64,000 nt of DNA, from positions 372,001 to 436,000 of the forward strand of contig NZ_CP090959.1 of the NCBI RefSeq assembly GCF_024138675.1, read 5' to 3'. Under the pieces are notes generated by a model, which saw only the letters and a list, made by a program, of their open reading frames with translations, searched no databases and was not told the origin of the DNA. Position numbers and translations under genes: made by a program. Positions 42,866 through 52,732 of this stretch are shown here, in pieces. How positions within the stretch are numbered: the first letter of the stretch is position 1; each line of letters opens with the position of its first letter. Source of the stretch: Simiduia sp. 21SJ11W-1. GTDB taxonomy: Bacteria; Pseudomonadota; Gammaproteobacteria; Pseudomonadales; Cellvibrionaceae.

Positions 42866-43799
42866 ATCCAACCAATCAGCATTGGCCCCGGCATTGGCGG
42901 CATCAGGGCGGGCTCCTCGCCGCCGGGTGCAGGTGGCGGGCTTGGTGCGCGCTCTGGTTCCCTACGCGTTTTTATTGCCGGCGTGTGCAATTATCGGAGC
43001 TTTTGTGTTGTACCCCATGCTGCACGCCATCGCGGCCAGCCTTACAGATTACAACATGATTACCGAGTCTAACTTTGTGGGGCTCGATAACTACGCCATG
43101 CTGCTGGAAGATCCTTTCTTTTGGAACTCCTTGAAAAACACCTTGCTGTATTTGGTGTTTGTGGTGCCGGTGCTTGTGGTTGCTCCCATTTTTCTAGCCA
43201 TGCTTGTGAACAACGCGCTGCCAGGCATCAAAATGTTCCGCGCGATATTTTATTTGCCGGTAATCACATCGCTCGTTGTTACGGGGTTGATCTGGAAGTG
43301 GGTGTATGAAGAACAGGGGATATTAAATTATTTCCTGCTATCAACAGGTATAACCGACAACCCCGTGGCCTTCCTTACAGACCCTGCCAACGCGCTTTTC
43401 TCTGTAATGGCGGTGACAGTCTGGACGGGGCTGGGTTACTACATGGTGATTTACCTGGCGGGCCTGCAATCTATCCCGCGCCACTTGTATGAGGCCGCCG
43501 AAGTGGAGGGCGTATCCAAGTGGCAGCAAACTATTCATATCACGATCCCGCTACTTAAGCCTTCTATTGCAGTGGTTGCGGTAATGTCTTCCATTGCGGC
43601 CATGAAAGTATTTGAAGAAGTGTACGTCATGACCCAGGGCGGGCCACTGGATGCCACCAAAACCCTTGTGTACTTCATTTACCAAAGCGCGTTTGAAGAG
43701 TTCGAAATGGGCTACGCAGCCGCCGCAGGCGTGGTGCTGTTTTTGCTGACCCTGGTGCTCTCGATGATCAACCTGTTTTTACTGAGAAAAGATCGATGA
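42855..43799 (+). CDS. Sugar ABC transporter permease (MalF-like)
   Basis: Inner-membrane permease of 314 aa with six predicted helices and the EAA loop EAAEVEGVSKWQQTIHITIP that contacts the ATPase. The N-terminus adds about 30 polar residues before the first helix (ALVPYAFLLPACAIIGAFVL). It overlaps the ROK gene by 11 nt and the next permease by 4 nt (ATGA). Start ATG has AAAGGATG upstream; an extension to 42819 would lie within the kinase gene. Confidence 0.95.
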   Translation: MLSKSNQSALAPALAASGRAPRRRVQVAGLVRALVPYAFLLPACAIIGAFVLYPMLHAIAASLTDYNMITESNFVGLDNYAMLLEDPFFWNSLKNTLLYLVFVVPVLVVAPIFLAMLVNNALPGIKMFRAIFYLPVITSLVVTGLIWKWVYEEQGILNYFLLSTGITDNPVAFLTDPANALFSVMAVTVWTGLGYYMVIYLAGLQSIPRHLYEAAEVEGVSKWQQTIHITIPLLKPSIAVVAVMSSIAAMKVFEEVYVMTQGGPLDATKTLVYFIYQSAFEEFEMGYAAAAGVVLFLLTLVLSMINLFLLRKDR

Positions 43800-44623
43800 A
43801 ACATTCAGCCTTTGCCATAGTGGGCAGGTACCTCGCGCTTGCAGGTGTTGCAGTGCTCACCATGGGGCCATTTTTGTGGTTAATGTCTACCGCGCTGAAA
43901 TCGGGCAGTGAAAATATTTTTGCCTACCCACCAGCCTTGTTGCCGGAGTCGCCCACGCTCGATAACTTTGTGCGCGTGCTCGAAACCCAGCCCTTTATGC
44001 TGTACCTGAAAAACAGCGCACTGGTGGCGTTGCTGTCGGTAGGGGCTAATTTGCTGTTTGCATCGCTTGCGGCCTACCCATTGGCGCGCATGAACTTCCG
44101 GGGCAAAAATCTTATTTTCCTCGTGCTGCTAAGCTCGATGATGATTCCGTTTCAGTTACTGATGATTCCCGTGTACGACATCGCCATCAGCCTTGGCTTG
44201 CAGAATTCCTACTTGGGGTTGGTGCTGCCACATGCCTGTACCGCCTTCGGGGTGTTTCTCATGCGTCAGGCATTTTTGGGCATTCCCCGGGCGCTGGAAG
44301 AATCGGCCATGCTTGAAGGCCTGAACCGCCTGCAAATTTGGTGGCATGTGTTGATCCCGCTTGTGAAACCATCGCTGGCAACCCTTGCGGTGTTTAGTTT
44401 CATTGCCGTGTGGGGCGATTTTTTATGGCCGCTCATTATTCTTGACGACCCCTCCTATTACACCTTGCCGCTTGGCGTGAATCGCCTGGCCAATACTTTC
44501 TCTATGGATTGGCGGCTGGTGGCAGCCGGAGCCATATTTTCCATAGTGCCAATTTTAATTGTGTTTATTTTCAGCCAGAAATATTTCATTGAGGGCGCCA
44601 TGCGTGGCGCTGTGAAGGGGTAG
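43796..44623 (+). CDS. Sugar ABC transporter permease (MalG-like)
   Basis: Second inner-membrane permease, 275 aa, six helices and EAA loop ESAMLEGLNRLQIWWHVLIP. It pairs with the preceding permease to form the channel for the solute bound by the upstream binding protein. The start overlaps the previous stop (ATGA). The alpha-mannosidase gene follows after 7 bp. Confidence 0.95.
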   Translation: MKHSAFAIVGRYLALAGVAVLTMGPFLWLMSTALKSGSENIFAYPPALLPESPTLDNFVRVLETQPFMLYLKNSALVALLSVGANLLFASLAAYPLARMNFRGKNLIFLVLLSSMMIPFQLLMIPVYDIAISLGLQNSYLGLVLPHACTAFGVFLMRQAFLGIPRALEESAMLEGLNRLQIWWHVLIPLVKPSLATLAVFSFIAVWGDFLWPLIILDDPSYYTLPLGVNRLANTFSMDWRLVAAGAIFSIVPILIVFIFSQKYFIEGAMRGAVKG

Positions 44624-44630
44624 GGTACCA

Positions 44631-47249
44631 ATGAGTTATCAAGAAGTTGCTGTGGTTGTCCAAACCCACTGGGACCGCGAGTGGTACTTTGCGCACCAAA
44701 CATTTTTGGCGCGCCTGTTGCGCGTCATGGGGCAGGTGGTAGATCAGCTCGACAGTGGCGACCTGCACAGTTTTCTGTTCGACGGGCAAGTTTCCGCCAT
44801 TGAAGATTTTTACCAGCAGGCAGAGCCGGCACTTGCCGCGCGTGTGCGGGCCCATGTTGAAGCCGGGCGCATCGTTATTGGCCCATGGTACATCATGGCC
44901 GATGAATTTTTGTGTGCAGGCGAGTCGCTGGTGCGCAACCTGGAGCTGGGTATTGCCCGTGCCAATGCGTTGGGCCGGGCGCAAAAGGTGGGCTACCTGC
45001 CCGATACCTTTGGCCATATATCGCAGATGCCGCAATTGCTGCAGGGCTTTGGCATTGATAACGCCGTTGCCTGGCGTGGTATAGACAGCCCGCAGTCGCA
45101 AGTGCAGTGGCAGGGCGCAGACGGTTCAGAAGTATTTATGGTGTTTCTGACCGAGGGCTACTACCAGCACCCCTTTAACACCGAAGATTGGCGCGCGGCA
45201 CTTAACAGCTACCTAAATAAAGTGGGCCCACGTGCAAAAGGCCAGCCGCTGTTGCTCACCCAGGGCGGGGATCACCTGCTCACCGCTAATGGATTGGCAG
45301 AAAAAATTGCGGCCTTTAATGGCGAACAGTCCGAGTACCGGCTGGTGCAATCAAGCCTTGAATCCTACATAGGTAAGTTGCAGGCGGAGCCCTCGCACTT
45401 GCCAACAGTGCGCGGTGAATTGCGCGATAACCGCACAGCGTTTGTGCTGCCCGATGTATTGTCTACCCGCCAATACCTGAAGCGTTTGAATCAGGCTATT
45501 GAAGATCGCCTGCTAGGTGAAATTGAGCCGCTGCTCGCCGTTGCCGCGTTAAGCGATGCAAGTTTTGAATACCCCGCGCGCTACCTAGAGCTCACCTGGC
45601 AGCTGCTGATTGAGCAGCACGCGCACGATTCCATCTGCGGCTGCAGTGTGGATGAAGTACACAGTGAAATGGAAACCCGCTTTACCCAATTGGCCCAGCG
45701 GCTGGATGCCTTGAAAGCCCAGGCGTGCCTGGCACTGGGTATGAGCGGCGATCAGCAAGCGCGGGCCCGCGCGCAGCTTGCCCCAAGCCCCTTTGCCGAT
45801 GACGCTAAAGTGTCGCTATTTAACCCCAGCGCCAAAGCCCGCAGCGGCTGGCAAGTGCATGAAGTTTTTGTGCAGGGTATGCCGCTCAACAACCTGCAAT
45901 TGCGCACACTGGAAGGCAAAGCGCTTGCCTGTGTGGTATTGGATGTGGCGCCGGCAGAGGAGTTTCATTCGCCCGTTGATGACTTCCCGGATATGTTGGC
46001 AGGCCACCGCTACCGCGTGGCGGTAAAGGCAGATCTTGCAGGCCTTGCCGTTAGCGCCTGCGCTTTGCAGGGCGATCAGGTTGAAACTTTGGAATCCACA
46101 GGGCCCCAGGGCTTCAACCAGGCCCATGGCCGTGCCCAAGCCGCCGTGGAAAACAGCCACTACCGTATTGCCGTTACAGACGGCCAATTGGAAATTACCC
46201 ACAAAGCCCGCGGCCAAACCTTCGCCAATGCGCTGGCTATTGTGAGCGAGCTGGACGGCGGTGATACCTACAATTTTTCACCGGTGGGCGATAGCCGTTT
46301 TGTAGCAACCCTTACCGAGGCCACGGCCTGGGAAGTTAACTGCCCGGATGCGCGCGCACCCGCAAGCATTCAGGAATTGCACCTGGAGTTTTCATTGCGC
46401 CAGCCTGCAGGGCTTGATGATGAGCGCAAGCCACGCACGGATTTTGTAACCAGTAGCGGGCAAATGCGGCTGCGCTTGTTGCCCGAGAGCACACAAATCG
46501 ATGCGCAATTAACCTGGCATAATCGCGCCTGCGATCAGCGTTTGCGCCTGGAGATTGCGCTCGGCCAAGAGGTTCAGGAAATTGCCGCAGACAGCGCCTT
46601 CGATTGGGTGAAGCGCCCCAAGGTGTACCACTGCAACAAGCAGGTGAGTGGTCAACAGGAATCACCGGTGGCGGTGATGCCCAGCCAATCTGCGGCTCAA
46701 GCAGGCCCTGTGGCATTTATTCACCGCGGCTTGCAAGAACTTTCATTGGTGCCAGGCAACAACCAGGATTACTTTTCTGCAACGCTCTTGCGCAGCGTGG
46801 GTTGGCTTTCGCGGCGCGACCTGGTGACCCGTGGCTTAGGCGCGGGGCCAGATCTCGCCACCCCGGGCGCTCAATGCCTGGGCGAGCACGGCTTTGCGTT
46901 CGCACTGGCCTTTGATGCCCCCCAAGCTGCCACCTTGTTAGACCGTGCCGATGCCTGGCGCCGGCCTGTGGTGGCAGTGCGTGGCCATGTTAAGGCGGCA
47001 GGCTTGCCTGAACTCACGCTTACCGAACAGGCGCTGCAAATTAGTAGCCTTCGCAGAATTACCTGGCAAGGCGAACAGGCGTTGAGTGTGCGGCTGTGGA
47101 ACCCAACTGAACAACCACTGCAGGCTGAATTTAATCAAGCGCCCTGTGCGCGTATTTCCTTGGGCGGCGAGACGGTTGCGTTGAGCCCAACCGTGGGCGC
47201 ACGCCAAATTGCCACATTTGCTTTCAGTGGAGGTGCGCTACATGCATAA
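44631..47249 (+). CDS. GH38 alpha-mannosidase
   Basis: Retaining alpha-mannosidase of 872 aa without a signal peptide, so it acts on imported oligosaccharides. The N-terminal catalytic domain shows the zinc motif QTHWDREW (H13, D15), the nucleophile D125 in YLPDTFGHISQMPQ and the later HDSICGCSVDEVH (zinc His). C-terminal beta domains fill about residues 400-872. It is of the MngB-like bacterial length. Substrate: alpha-mannosyl oligosaccharides, possibly phosphorylated or acetylated; the CE2-like esterase downstream may remove acyl groups first. It overlaps the DUF4127 gene by 8 nt. Confidence 0.94.
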   Translation: MSYQEVAVVVQTHWDREWYFAHQTFLARLLRVMGQVVDQLDSGDLHSFLFDGQVSAIEDFYQQAEPALAARVRAHVEAGRIVIGPWYIMADEFLCAGESLVRNLELGIARANALGRAQKVGYLPDTFGHISQMPQLLQGFGIDNAVAWRGIDSPQSQVQWQGADGSEVFMVFLTEGYYQHPFNTEDWRAALNSYLNKVGPRAKGQPLLLTQGGDHLLTANGLAEKIAAFNGEQSEYRLVQSSLESYIGKLQAEPSHLPTVRGELRDNRTAFVLPDVLSTRQYLKRLNQAIEDRLLGEIEPLLAVAALSDASFEYPARYLELTWQLLIEQHAHDSICGCSVDEVHSEMETRFTQLAQRLDALKAQACLALGMSGDQQARARAQLAPSPFADDAKVSLFNPSAKARSGWQVHEVFVQGMPLNNLQLRTLEGKALACVVLDVAPAEEFHSPVDDFPDMLAGHRYRVAVKADLAGLAVSACALQGDQVETLESTGPQGFNQAHGRAQAAVENSHYRIAVTDGQLEITHKARGQTFANALAIVSELDGGDTYNFSPVGDSRFVATLTEATAWEVNCPDARAPASIQELHLEFSLRQPAGLDDERKPRTDFVTSSGQMRLRLLPESTQIDAQLTWHNRACDQRLRLEIALGQEVQEIAADSAFDWVKRPKVYHCNKQVSGQQESPVAVMPSQSAAQAGPVAFIHRGLQELSLVPGNNQDYFSATLLRSVGWLSRRDLVTRGLGAGPDLATPGAQCLGEHGFAFALAFDAPQAATLLDRADAWRRPVVAVRGHVKAAGLPELTLTEQALQISSLRRITWQGEQALSVRLWNPTEQPLQAEFNQAPCARISLGGETVALSPTVGARQIATFAFSGGALHA

Positions 47250-48774
47250 GCCCGCTAAAGGCCTGCCCAAAATTCTGGCGCTGCCTGTTGATGGTCGCCC
47301 GGTAACACGCGAGCAAGTGCAGCAGCTTGCATTGGTTGCCGGTTGCGAGTTGTTGTGCCCGCCGGTTTCCGCGCTGGGCTATTTTCGTGAAGCAGCCGAC
47401 CGCGACGCCCTGAACGAGTGGGTTAGCGAGCACGCGGCCAGTGCCCAAGGGTTTATTTTTTCACTGGACATGCTGGTATACGGGGGCCTCGTGCCCAGCC
47501 GGTTTATTGACGACGAGCAATCACAATTGCAGGCGCGGCTGGCGTTTTTGCAAACCCTGAAAGCGCGCTTCCCGGAAAAGCCCCTGTACGGCTTTTGTGC
47601 CACCATGCGCATGAGCAACAACAACGAAAATGAAGAAGAAAAGCGCTACTGGGCAGATTACGGCACCGATATATGGGCCTGGTCTTACCATACCGATCGC
47701 TTCAGTTGCCTGGGCGAGCCGGCCGACAAGGCCCGCGCCGAAGCGGCCCGCGGCTTAATTCCAGAGGCAATACAGCAAGATTATTTGGCCACGCGCGCGC
47801 GCAATTTTAGCGTTACCCAGTCAGTACTTGAGCTGGTTGAGCAGGGCGTAATAGACAGGTTGATTCTGCCTCAAGATGACACCGCCGAGTATGGTTTTAA
47901 CATCGCCGAGCGGCGCGCGCTGCAGGCCGCGGTAGAGGCAAAAGCGCTGGCTGACAAAGTATTAATTTACCCGGGCGCCGATGAAGTAATTTACACCTTG
48001 CTGGTGCACCAGTTATGTCATTTGGGACAGTTCAAACCCATTAAGCTTGCACTGCTACCGCACCATGAGCAGGCGCTCATGCAGATGGTGGCGCGCTATG
48101 AAGATCGCCCGGTTATGGAATCTATCCGCTGCCAGATACATGCAGCCGGTGCCGAACTTGTAGACACCCCAGAGGCGGCCGATGCCCTCATAGCCGTGCA
48201 TTGCCGTGGCCATTTGCAAGGCGACTGGGCCATGCAATATCCCCTCGAGCAGGATCTGGGGTTTGACGCAAGTTGGTGTGACGCACTTGAGCAATATTTA
48301 CAGGCAGGCGCTAAACCCGTTGCGCTCTTGGATCTTGCCTATGCCAATGGCGCAGACGCAGAGCTCATAGAAAGGTTAAGCCCAACCGCGCTCGGGCACC
48401 TTGTGGCTTTTACCGCATGGAATACCGCCAGCAATGCCATTGGCAGCCTGGTGGCACAAGTGTGCGCAGCCGTCGGTACCGGCAGCAGTGGAGGGCCCGA
48501 AAACCAGAAGTTGCTAGCCACCCGGTTGCTGGACGATTTTCTCTACCAATCAAAATGGCGGCAAACTATTCGCAAAGCGCAGCAGACCCAGCAAACAGCC
48601 GATGGCGAGCAAGGGCTGCTTGAATCCATGTATTTGCCGGCCGCACGCCAGTGGTTGGAACAATCGCCGTTCACGGCCGTTGCACTTGAATCTGTGTATT
48701 ACCCCTGGGCGCGCACCTTTGAAGTGGGGCTGGTATTGGCTGATACGCCCGCAGAGGAGGCAGTTGATGCGTAA
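47242..48774 (+). CDS. DUF4127 family protein
   Basis: 510-aa protein that I assign to DUF4127 from its opening (ILALPVDGRPVTREQVQQLA), FSLDMLVYGGLVPSR, MRMSNNNENEEEKRYW and LPQDDTAEYGFNIAERR. The conserved Asp/Asn/Glu clusters look like an enzyme active site, perhaps metal-dependent, but no reaction is established to my knowledge. No signal peptide, so cytoplasmic. It overlaps the GH38 gene by 8 nt and the FAD oxidoreductase by 8 nt, meaning tight co-expression with mannosidase and importer. A role in trimming or rearranging an unusual mannose- or ManNAc-containing sugar is inferred only from place. Confidence 0.85.
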   Translation: MHKPAKGLPKILALPVDGRPVTREQVQQLALVAGCELLCPPVSALGYFREAADRDALNEWVSEHAASAQGFIFSLDMLVYGGLVPSRFIDDEQSQLQARLAFLQTLKARFPEKPLYGFCATMRMSNNNENEEEKRYWADYGTDIWAWSYHTDRFSCLGEPADKARAEAARGLIPEAIQQDYLATRARNFSVTQSVLELVEQGVIDRLILPQDDTAEYGFNIAERRALQAAVEAKALADKVLIYPGADEVIYTLLVHQLCHLGQFKPIKLALLPHHEQALMQMVARYEDRPVMESIRCQIHAAGAELVDTPEAADALIAVHCRGHLQGDWAMQYPLEQDLGFDASWCDALEQYLQAGAKPVALLDLAYANGADAELIERLSPTALGHLVAFTAWNTASNAIGSLVAQVCAAVGTGSSGGPENQKLLATRLLDDFLYQSKWRQTIRKAQQTQQTADGEQGLLESMYLPAARQWLEQSPFTAVALESVYYPWARTFEVGLVLADTPAEEAVDA

Positions 48775-50371
48775 CTATTCAGCCGATGTCGCCATTATTG
48801 GCGCAAGCCTGGGCGGCGTACTGGCAGCCTGGCAATGCGCGCGCGCCGGTGTAAACACTTTGCTCACCAGTGAGTTTGCGTGGATCGGCGGCCAGCTCAC
48901 AAGCCAGGCTGTACCACCCGATGAGCATCGTTACATAGAATCTTTCGGCGCCAGTGAAAGCTACCGCGATTTTCGCCATGCAATCCGCGCCCATTACAAA
49001 GCACAACCCGGTTTTATAGATAACAGCCAGATGACCGAAGGCACTAACCCCGGTGACGGTTGGGTGAGCCGCCTGTGTTTTGAACCGGCTGTGGCAGAGC
49101 AATACCTGCGTGAACTATTGGCGCCTTTCATTGCATCCGGGCGGTTACAGGTGTTGGAACTTACACGCCCCACAAAGGTAGAGCGCAACGGCAGGGCCAT
49201 CACCCGGGTTGAAGTGCAGTCCGATGCTGGTGCCAGTGTAATTGCTGCACGCTACTTTTTAGATGCCACCGATACCGGCGATTTACTTGCGCTGGCTGAT
49301 GTGCCTTTCCGTTTGGGCAAAGAGGCGGCCGATGAATTCAACGAGCCGCAAGCGCCTGCTGTTGCATCGCCGGCTGATCAGCAGCCGGTTACTGTGGTGT
49401 GTGCGCTGCGCCAGCACCCTGTGCCCCAGCCGCCCATTGCCAAGCCTCTGCGCTACGCATTCTGGCGCGAGTATGTGCTGCCTCATTACAACTACCCCTT
49501 GTTCTCGGAATACTTGCCCGGCCACCCGGGGTTTGCCTCTATCAAGCTACCGCTGTTTTCACGCGCGGCTCAGGCTGGCCACTACCAGGATCAAACGCTG
49601 GATTTATGGCGCTACCGGCGCGTGGTGGCCGCCCATAACTGGGCAGATGGGCGCGCCGATGTGAGCCTGATTAACTGGGCGCAAAACGACTATGGCCTGC
49701 ACCCGCTGCTTGAAGGCGCGCAGGCAACAGAATCTGAAGTGGTTGAAGCCGCGCGCGAATTGACGCTGTGTTTGGTGTACTGGCTGCAAACCGAAGCGCC
49801 GAGAGATTGCCTGGGCGATGGCGGTAAAGGCTTTGCCGAACTGAGCCTGGCACCGGATGTAACGGGCACTGCCGATGGCTTGGCGCAGCAGGTTTATGTG
49901 CGTGAATCGCGCCGCATTGTGGCGCTGCAAACGCTAACCCAGTGCGACATTATCGCCCCTGAAGGTGACGAGTCCTGGGCGCCGGCAACCTGCGCAAACA
50001 GCGTGGGCATTGGCCTTTACAACATGGATATTCACCCAACCTGCGTGTCGGGTATGGGCACCAATGCGTCTGTGCGCCCGTTCGAGTTGCCGCTGGGAAT
50101 TTTCATTCCTGAGGCAATAGATAACCTGCTGCCTGCCTGCAAAAACATCGGCGTTACCCATCTGGTTAATGCTGCAACCCGCGTGCACCCCATTGAATGG
50201 CTGGTGGGCGAGGTGGCGGGCCTGTTGGCCGCCGAGTGCGTGCAGCACGAATGCACGCCCGCAGATATCTACAACAGTGGTAGTGCTACCCGGCAACTCC
50301 AGAATCGCCTGCAGGCGGCAGGTATTCCTCTGCACTGGCCGCAATCGCCGGCTGCAAAACTGCATTCATAA
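48767..50371 (+). CDS. FAD-dependent oxidoreductase (FAD_oxidored type)
   Basis: 534-aa flavoprotein with an N-terminal Rossmann dinucleotide motif (ADVAIIGASLGGVLAAWQCA) and the family sequence WIGGQLTSQAVPPDEH, later FLDATDTGDLLALA and a C-terminal NLLPACKNIGVTHLVNAATR. No secretion signal. Members occur in sugar-utilisation operons but their substrates are mostly unknown. It could oxidise a sugar hydroxyl of the imported glycan, which would open an oxidation-elimination route. Start ATG at 48767 lies at the end of the DUF4127 gene with a perfect AGGAGG; the longer open frame is antisense-free but overlaps DUF4127. Confidence 0.87.
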   Translation: MRNYSADVAIIGASLGGVLAAWQCARAGVNTLLTSEFAWIGGQLTSQAVPPDEHRYIESFGASESYRDFRHAIRAHYKAQPGFIDNSQMTEGTNPGDGWVSRLCFEPAVAEQYLRELLAPFIASGRLQVLELTRPTKVERNGRAITRVEVQSDAGASVIAARYFLDATDTGDLLALADVPFRLGKEAADEFNEPQAPAVASPADQQPVTVVCALRQHPVPQPPIAKPLRYAFWREYVLPHYNYPLFSEYLPGHPGFASIKLPLFSRAAQAGHYQDQTLDLWRYRRVVAAHNWADGRADVSLINWAQNDYGLHPLLEGAQATESEVVEAARELTLCLVYWLQTEAPRDCLGDGGKGFAELSLAPDVTGTADGLAQQVYVRESRRIVALQTLTQCDIIAPEGDESWAPATCANSVGIGLYNMDIHPTCVSGMGTNASVRPFELPLGIFIPEAIDNLLPACKNIGVTHLVNAATRVHPIEWLVGEVAGLLAAECVQHECTPADIYNSGSATRQLQNRLQAAGIPLHWPQSPAAKLHS

Positions 50372-50391
50372 CAAAGTATTTGAGAAGCGTA

Positions 50392-51474
50392 ATGGCAAAC
50401 TTAAAAATCAGTGGTGTGAAGAAGCGCTTTGGTGAAACCCAAACCATTCATGGCGTAGACCTTACAATCGAATCGGGCGAATTTGTGGTATTTGTGGGCC
50501 CCTCGGGCTGCGGCAAGTCTACGCTCTTGCGCATGATTGCAGGCCTTGAAACCGTCACCGAAGGGCAGGTGCACATTGGCCAGCGCGAAGTCACCCGCTT
50601 GGCACCCAGTGAGCGTAAAGTGGCAATGGTGTTTCAGTCTTACGCACTTTACCCGCACATGACCGTGGCCGATAACCTGAGTTTTGGCATGCGCATGCGT
50701 GGCGAACCGCGTGCGGAAATCAGCCAAAAGGTAGAGCGTGCCAGCAATGTATTGCAGTTGGCCGACTACCTGGCAAGAAAGCCGGGCGAGTTGTCTGGTG
50801 GCCAGTGCCAGCGCGTTGCCATCGGCCGGGCTCTGGTGCAAGACCCAGACGTATTTCTATTTGATGAACCTTTGTCGAATCTGGATGCAGAGCTGCGGGT
50901 AAAAATGCGCACGGAAATCGCCGAGCTGCACGGCCGCCTGGGTGCCACCATGATTTATGTTACCCATGATCAAACCGAAGCCATGACCCTTGCCGATCGC
51001 ATAGTGGTGCTGCGCGATGGCCGCATCGAACAAGTGGGCGCGCCGATGGATTTATACCGCAACCCGGCCAATCAATTTGTAGCAGGCTTTATCGGCTCGC
51101 CCAAAATGAATTTTCTGCCGCTAGCCGTTGCAAGCCAAAGTGCAGCGCAAGCCACTGTGGTAGTGGGTGAACAGCAAATGAGTTTTGATCTGCAAGAAAA
51201 TGGGCTGGAAAATGCGGCTGAGGCCGTGCTTGGTATTCGCCCCGAGCATTTGTTTTTCAGCCAAAACGGCCCCTTGAAAGCGCAGGTAAAATCTACCGAG
51301 CGCCTGGGTGCCATCAGCTTCGTGTACTGCACCTTGGCCGACACTGTGGTGTGCGTGCAAACAGCAGAGCCAAGCCTACCGGCTGTTGGTGAGACGGTAG
51401 CGCTCGATTTCATCCCGTCACATGCCTACCTGTTCAACACCCAGGGCCGCACTGTCTCATTGGACAAAATATAA
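50392..51474 (+). CDS. Sugar ABC transporter ATPase (UgpC/MsmK type)
   Basis: Energising subunit (360 aa) for the importer encoded 6.6 kb upstream in the same operon. Walker A GPSGCGKST, Q-loop FQSYALYPHMTV, signature LSGGQCQRVAIGRA, Walker B DVFLFDEPLSNLD and H-loop YVTHDQTEA are intact. The C-terminal regulatory OB domain (GIRPEHLFF) is present. The signature has Gln-Cys where most homologues have Gln-Arg/Gln. The ATG at 50392 is preferred over a TTG at 50380. Confidence 0.96.
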   Translation: MANLKISGVKKRFGETQTIHGVDLTIESGEFVVFVGPSGCGKSTLLRMIAGLETVTEGQVHIGQREVTRLAPSERKVAMVFQSYALYPHMTVADNLSFGMRMRGEPRAEISQKVERASNVLQLADYLARKPGELSGGQCQRVAIGRALVQDPDVFLFDEPLSNLDAELRVKMRTEIAELHGRLGATMIYVTHDQTEAMTLADRIVVLRDGRIEQVGAPMDLYRNPANQFVAGFIGSPKMNFLPLAVASQSAAQATVVVGEQQMSFDLQENGLENAAEAVLGIRPEHLFFSQNGPLKAQVKSTERLGAISFVYCTLADTVVCVQTAEPSLPAVGETVALDFIPSHAYLFNTQGRTVSLDKI

Positions 51475-51499
51475 CAGGGGATCCACTTTGGAAAAGGTA

Positions 51500-52681
51500 A
51501 TGCGTAAATGCAAGGCACTGTGCCTGTTACTGGGCGCTGTGTTGTTTATGGCGCCGATATATCTCAACGCAGCAACTGCGCCCTCAGTTGGGCCTGATGC
51601 TGCGAGTGCGGGCAACTTACCCCAAGCGGTACGCGGTGTGTGGTTAACCAATGTAGACAGCCAGGTGCTTAATTCCCGTGCGGGTATTGAAGAGGCGGTG
51701 GCCCTGTGTGCAGATATTGGTATTAACGCGATTTTTGTAGTGACCTGGAATAAGGGCCGAACCTTGTACCCGTCGGCCATTATGAAAAACTTTTCCGGTG
51801 TTGCGATGGATCCGGCGTTAGACCCAAACAATACCGGCCGCGACCCTTTGCAGGAACTCATTGACGCCGCGCACCGCAAGAACATCAAGGTATTTGCCTG
51901 GTTTGAGTTCGGCTTTGCGGCATCCTATCAGCGCGCGGGCGGTGAACTGGTGGCGCGCAACCCCCACTGGGCAGCACTGGGTGCTGATGGCAAGTTGGTC
52001 ACCAAAAACGGCTTCGATTGGCTTAACGCTCTGGATAAAGACGTACAGCAATTTATGAACTCGCTGGTGCTAGAGGTTGTGAACAATTACAACGTCGATG
52101 GCATTCAGGGCGATGATCGATTACCGGCACTGCCTTCCGAGGCGGGCTACAACCCTGAAACTGTGGCGCGCTACCGCAGCGAAATGGGTATTAATCCGCC
52201 GCGCAATAGCCAAGAGCCTGCCTGGGTTGATTGGCGTGCAGCCCAGCTTAATGACTATGCCGAGCACTTGTACCGTGAGGTAAAAGCCGCTGATGGCAGT
52301 GTGTGGGTATCCTTTTCCCCGTCGGTGTTTCCCTGGTCTAAGCGCGAGTACCTGCAAGACTGGCCTGCCTGGCTTGCCGCCAACTCCGTTGATCTTTTGA
52401 TTCCGCAACTTTACCGGCATGACCTGCAGCATTACGAAGATACGCTAAAAGCGACACTTGACTACATCCCGCAAGAAAAACGCGCGGCATTCGCGCCTGG
52501 GTTGTTAATTAAGGTAGGTGAAAAAAAGCCCTCTGTAGCCATGCTTGAAGGCATGTTGGATGCCAACCGTGCGGCGGGCATTCGCGGAGAGGTGTATTTC
52601 TTTTATGAAGGGTTGGCGGATTTTCGCGCGCAAATAAAGCGCCGTTACGATGCAGACCCGGTGGTTTTTCCCAGCCTTTAG
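51500..52681 (+). CDS. Secreted GHL10 (DUF187) glycoside hydrolase-like protein
   Basis: 393-aa exported TIM-barrel protein of the glycosyl-hydrolase-like 10 family (YngK-like). Signal peptide (ALCLLLGAVLFMAPIYLNA), then AVRGVWLTNVDSQVL, INAIFVVTWNKGRTLYPS, KVFAWFEFGF, DGIQGDDRLP (candidate catalytic acid) and VDLLIPQLYRHD, all in the family order. The only exported enzyme of this operon, so it probably cuts the glycan in the periplasm before ABC import. Start ATG with GGAAAAGGTA upstream; TTG at 51488 is a weaker choice. Exact substrate unknown. Confidence 0.88.
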   Translation: MRKCKALCLLLGAVLFMAPIYLNAATAPSVGPDAASAGNLPQAVRGVWLTNVDSQVLNSRAGIEEAVALCADIGINAIFVVTWNKGRTLYPSAIMKNFSGVAMDPALDPNNTGRDPLQELIDAAHRKNIKVFAWFEFGFAASYQRAGGELVARNPHWAALGADGKLVTKNGFDWLNALDKDVQQFMNSLVLEVVNNYNVDGIQGDDRLPALPSEAGYNPETVARYRSEMGINPPRNSQEPAWVDWRAAQLNDYAEHLYREVKAADGSVWVSFSPSVFPWSKREYLQDWPAWLAANSVDLLIPQLYRHDLQHYEDTLKATLDYIPQEKRAAFAPGLLIKVGEKKPSVAMLEGMLDANRAAGIRGEVYFFYEGLADFRAQIKRRYDADPVVFPSL

Positions 52682-52732
52682 TGCGCATATAGAAATGCCG
52701 CAACAGGTTTTGAGCAATAGCAGGAGGCACTT

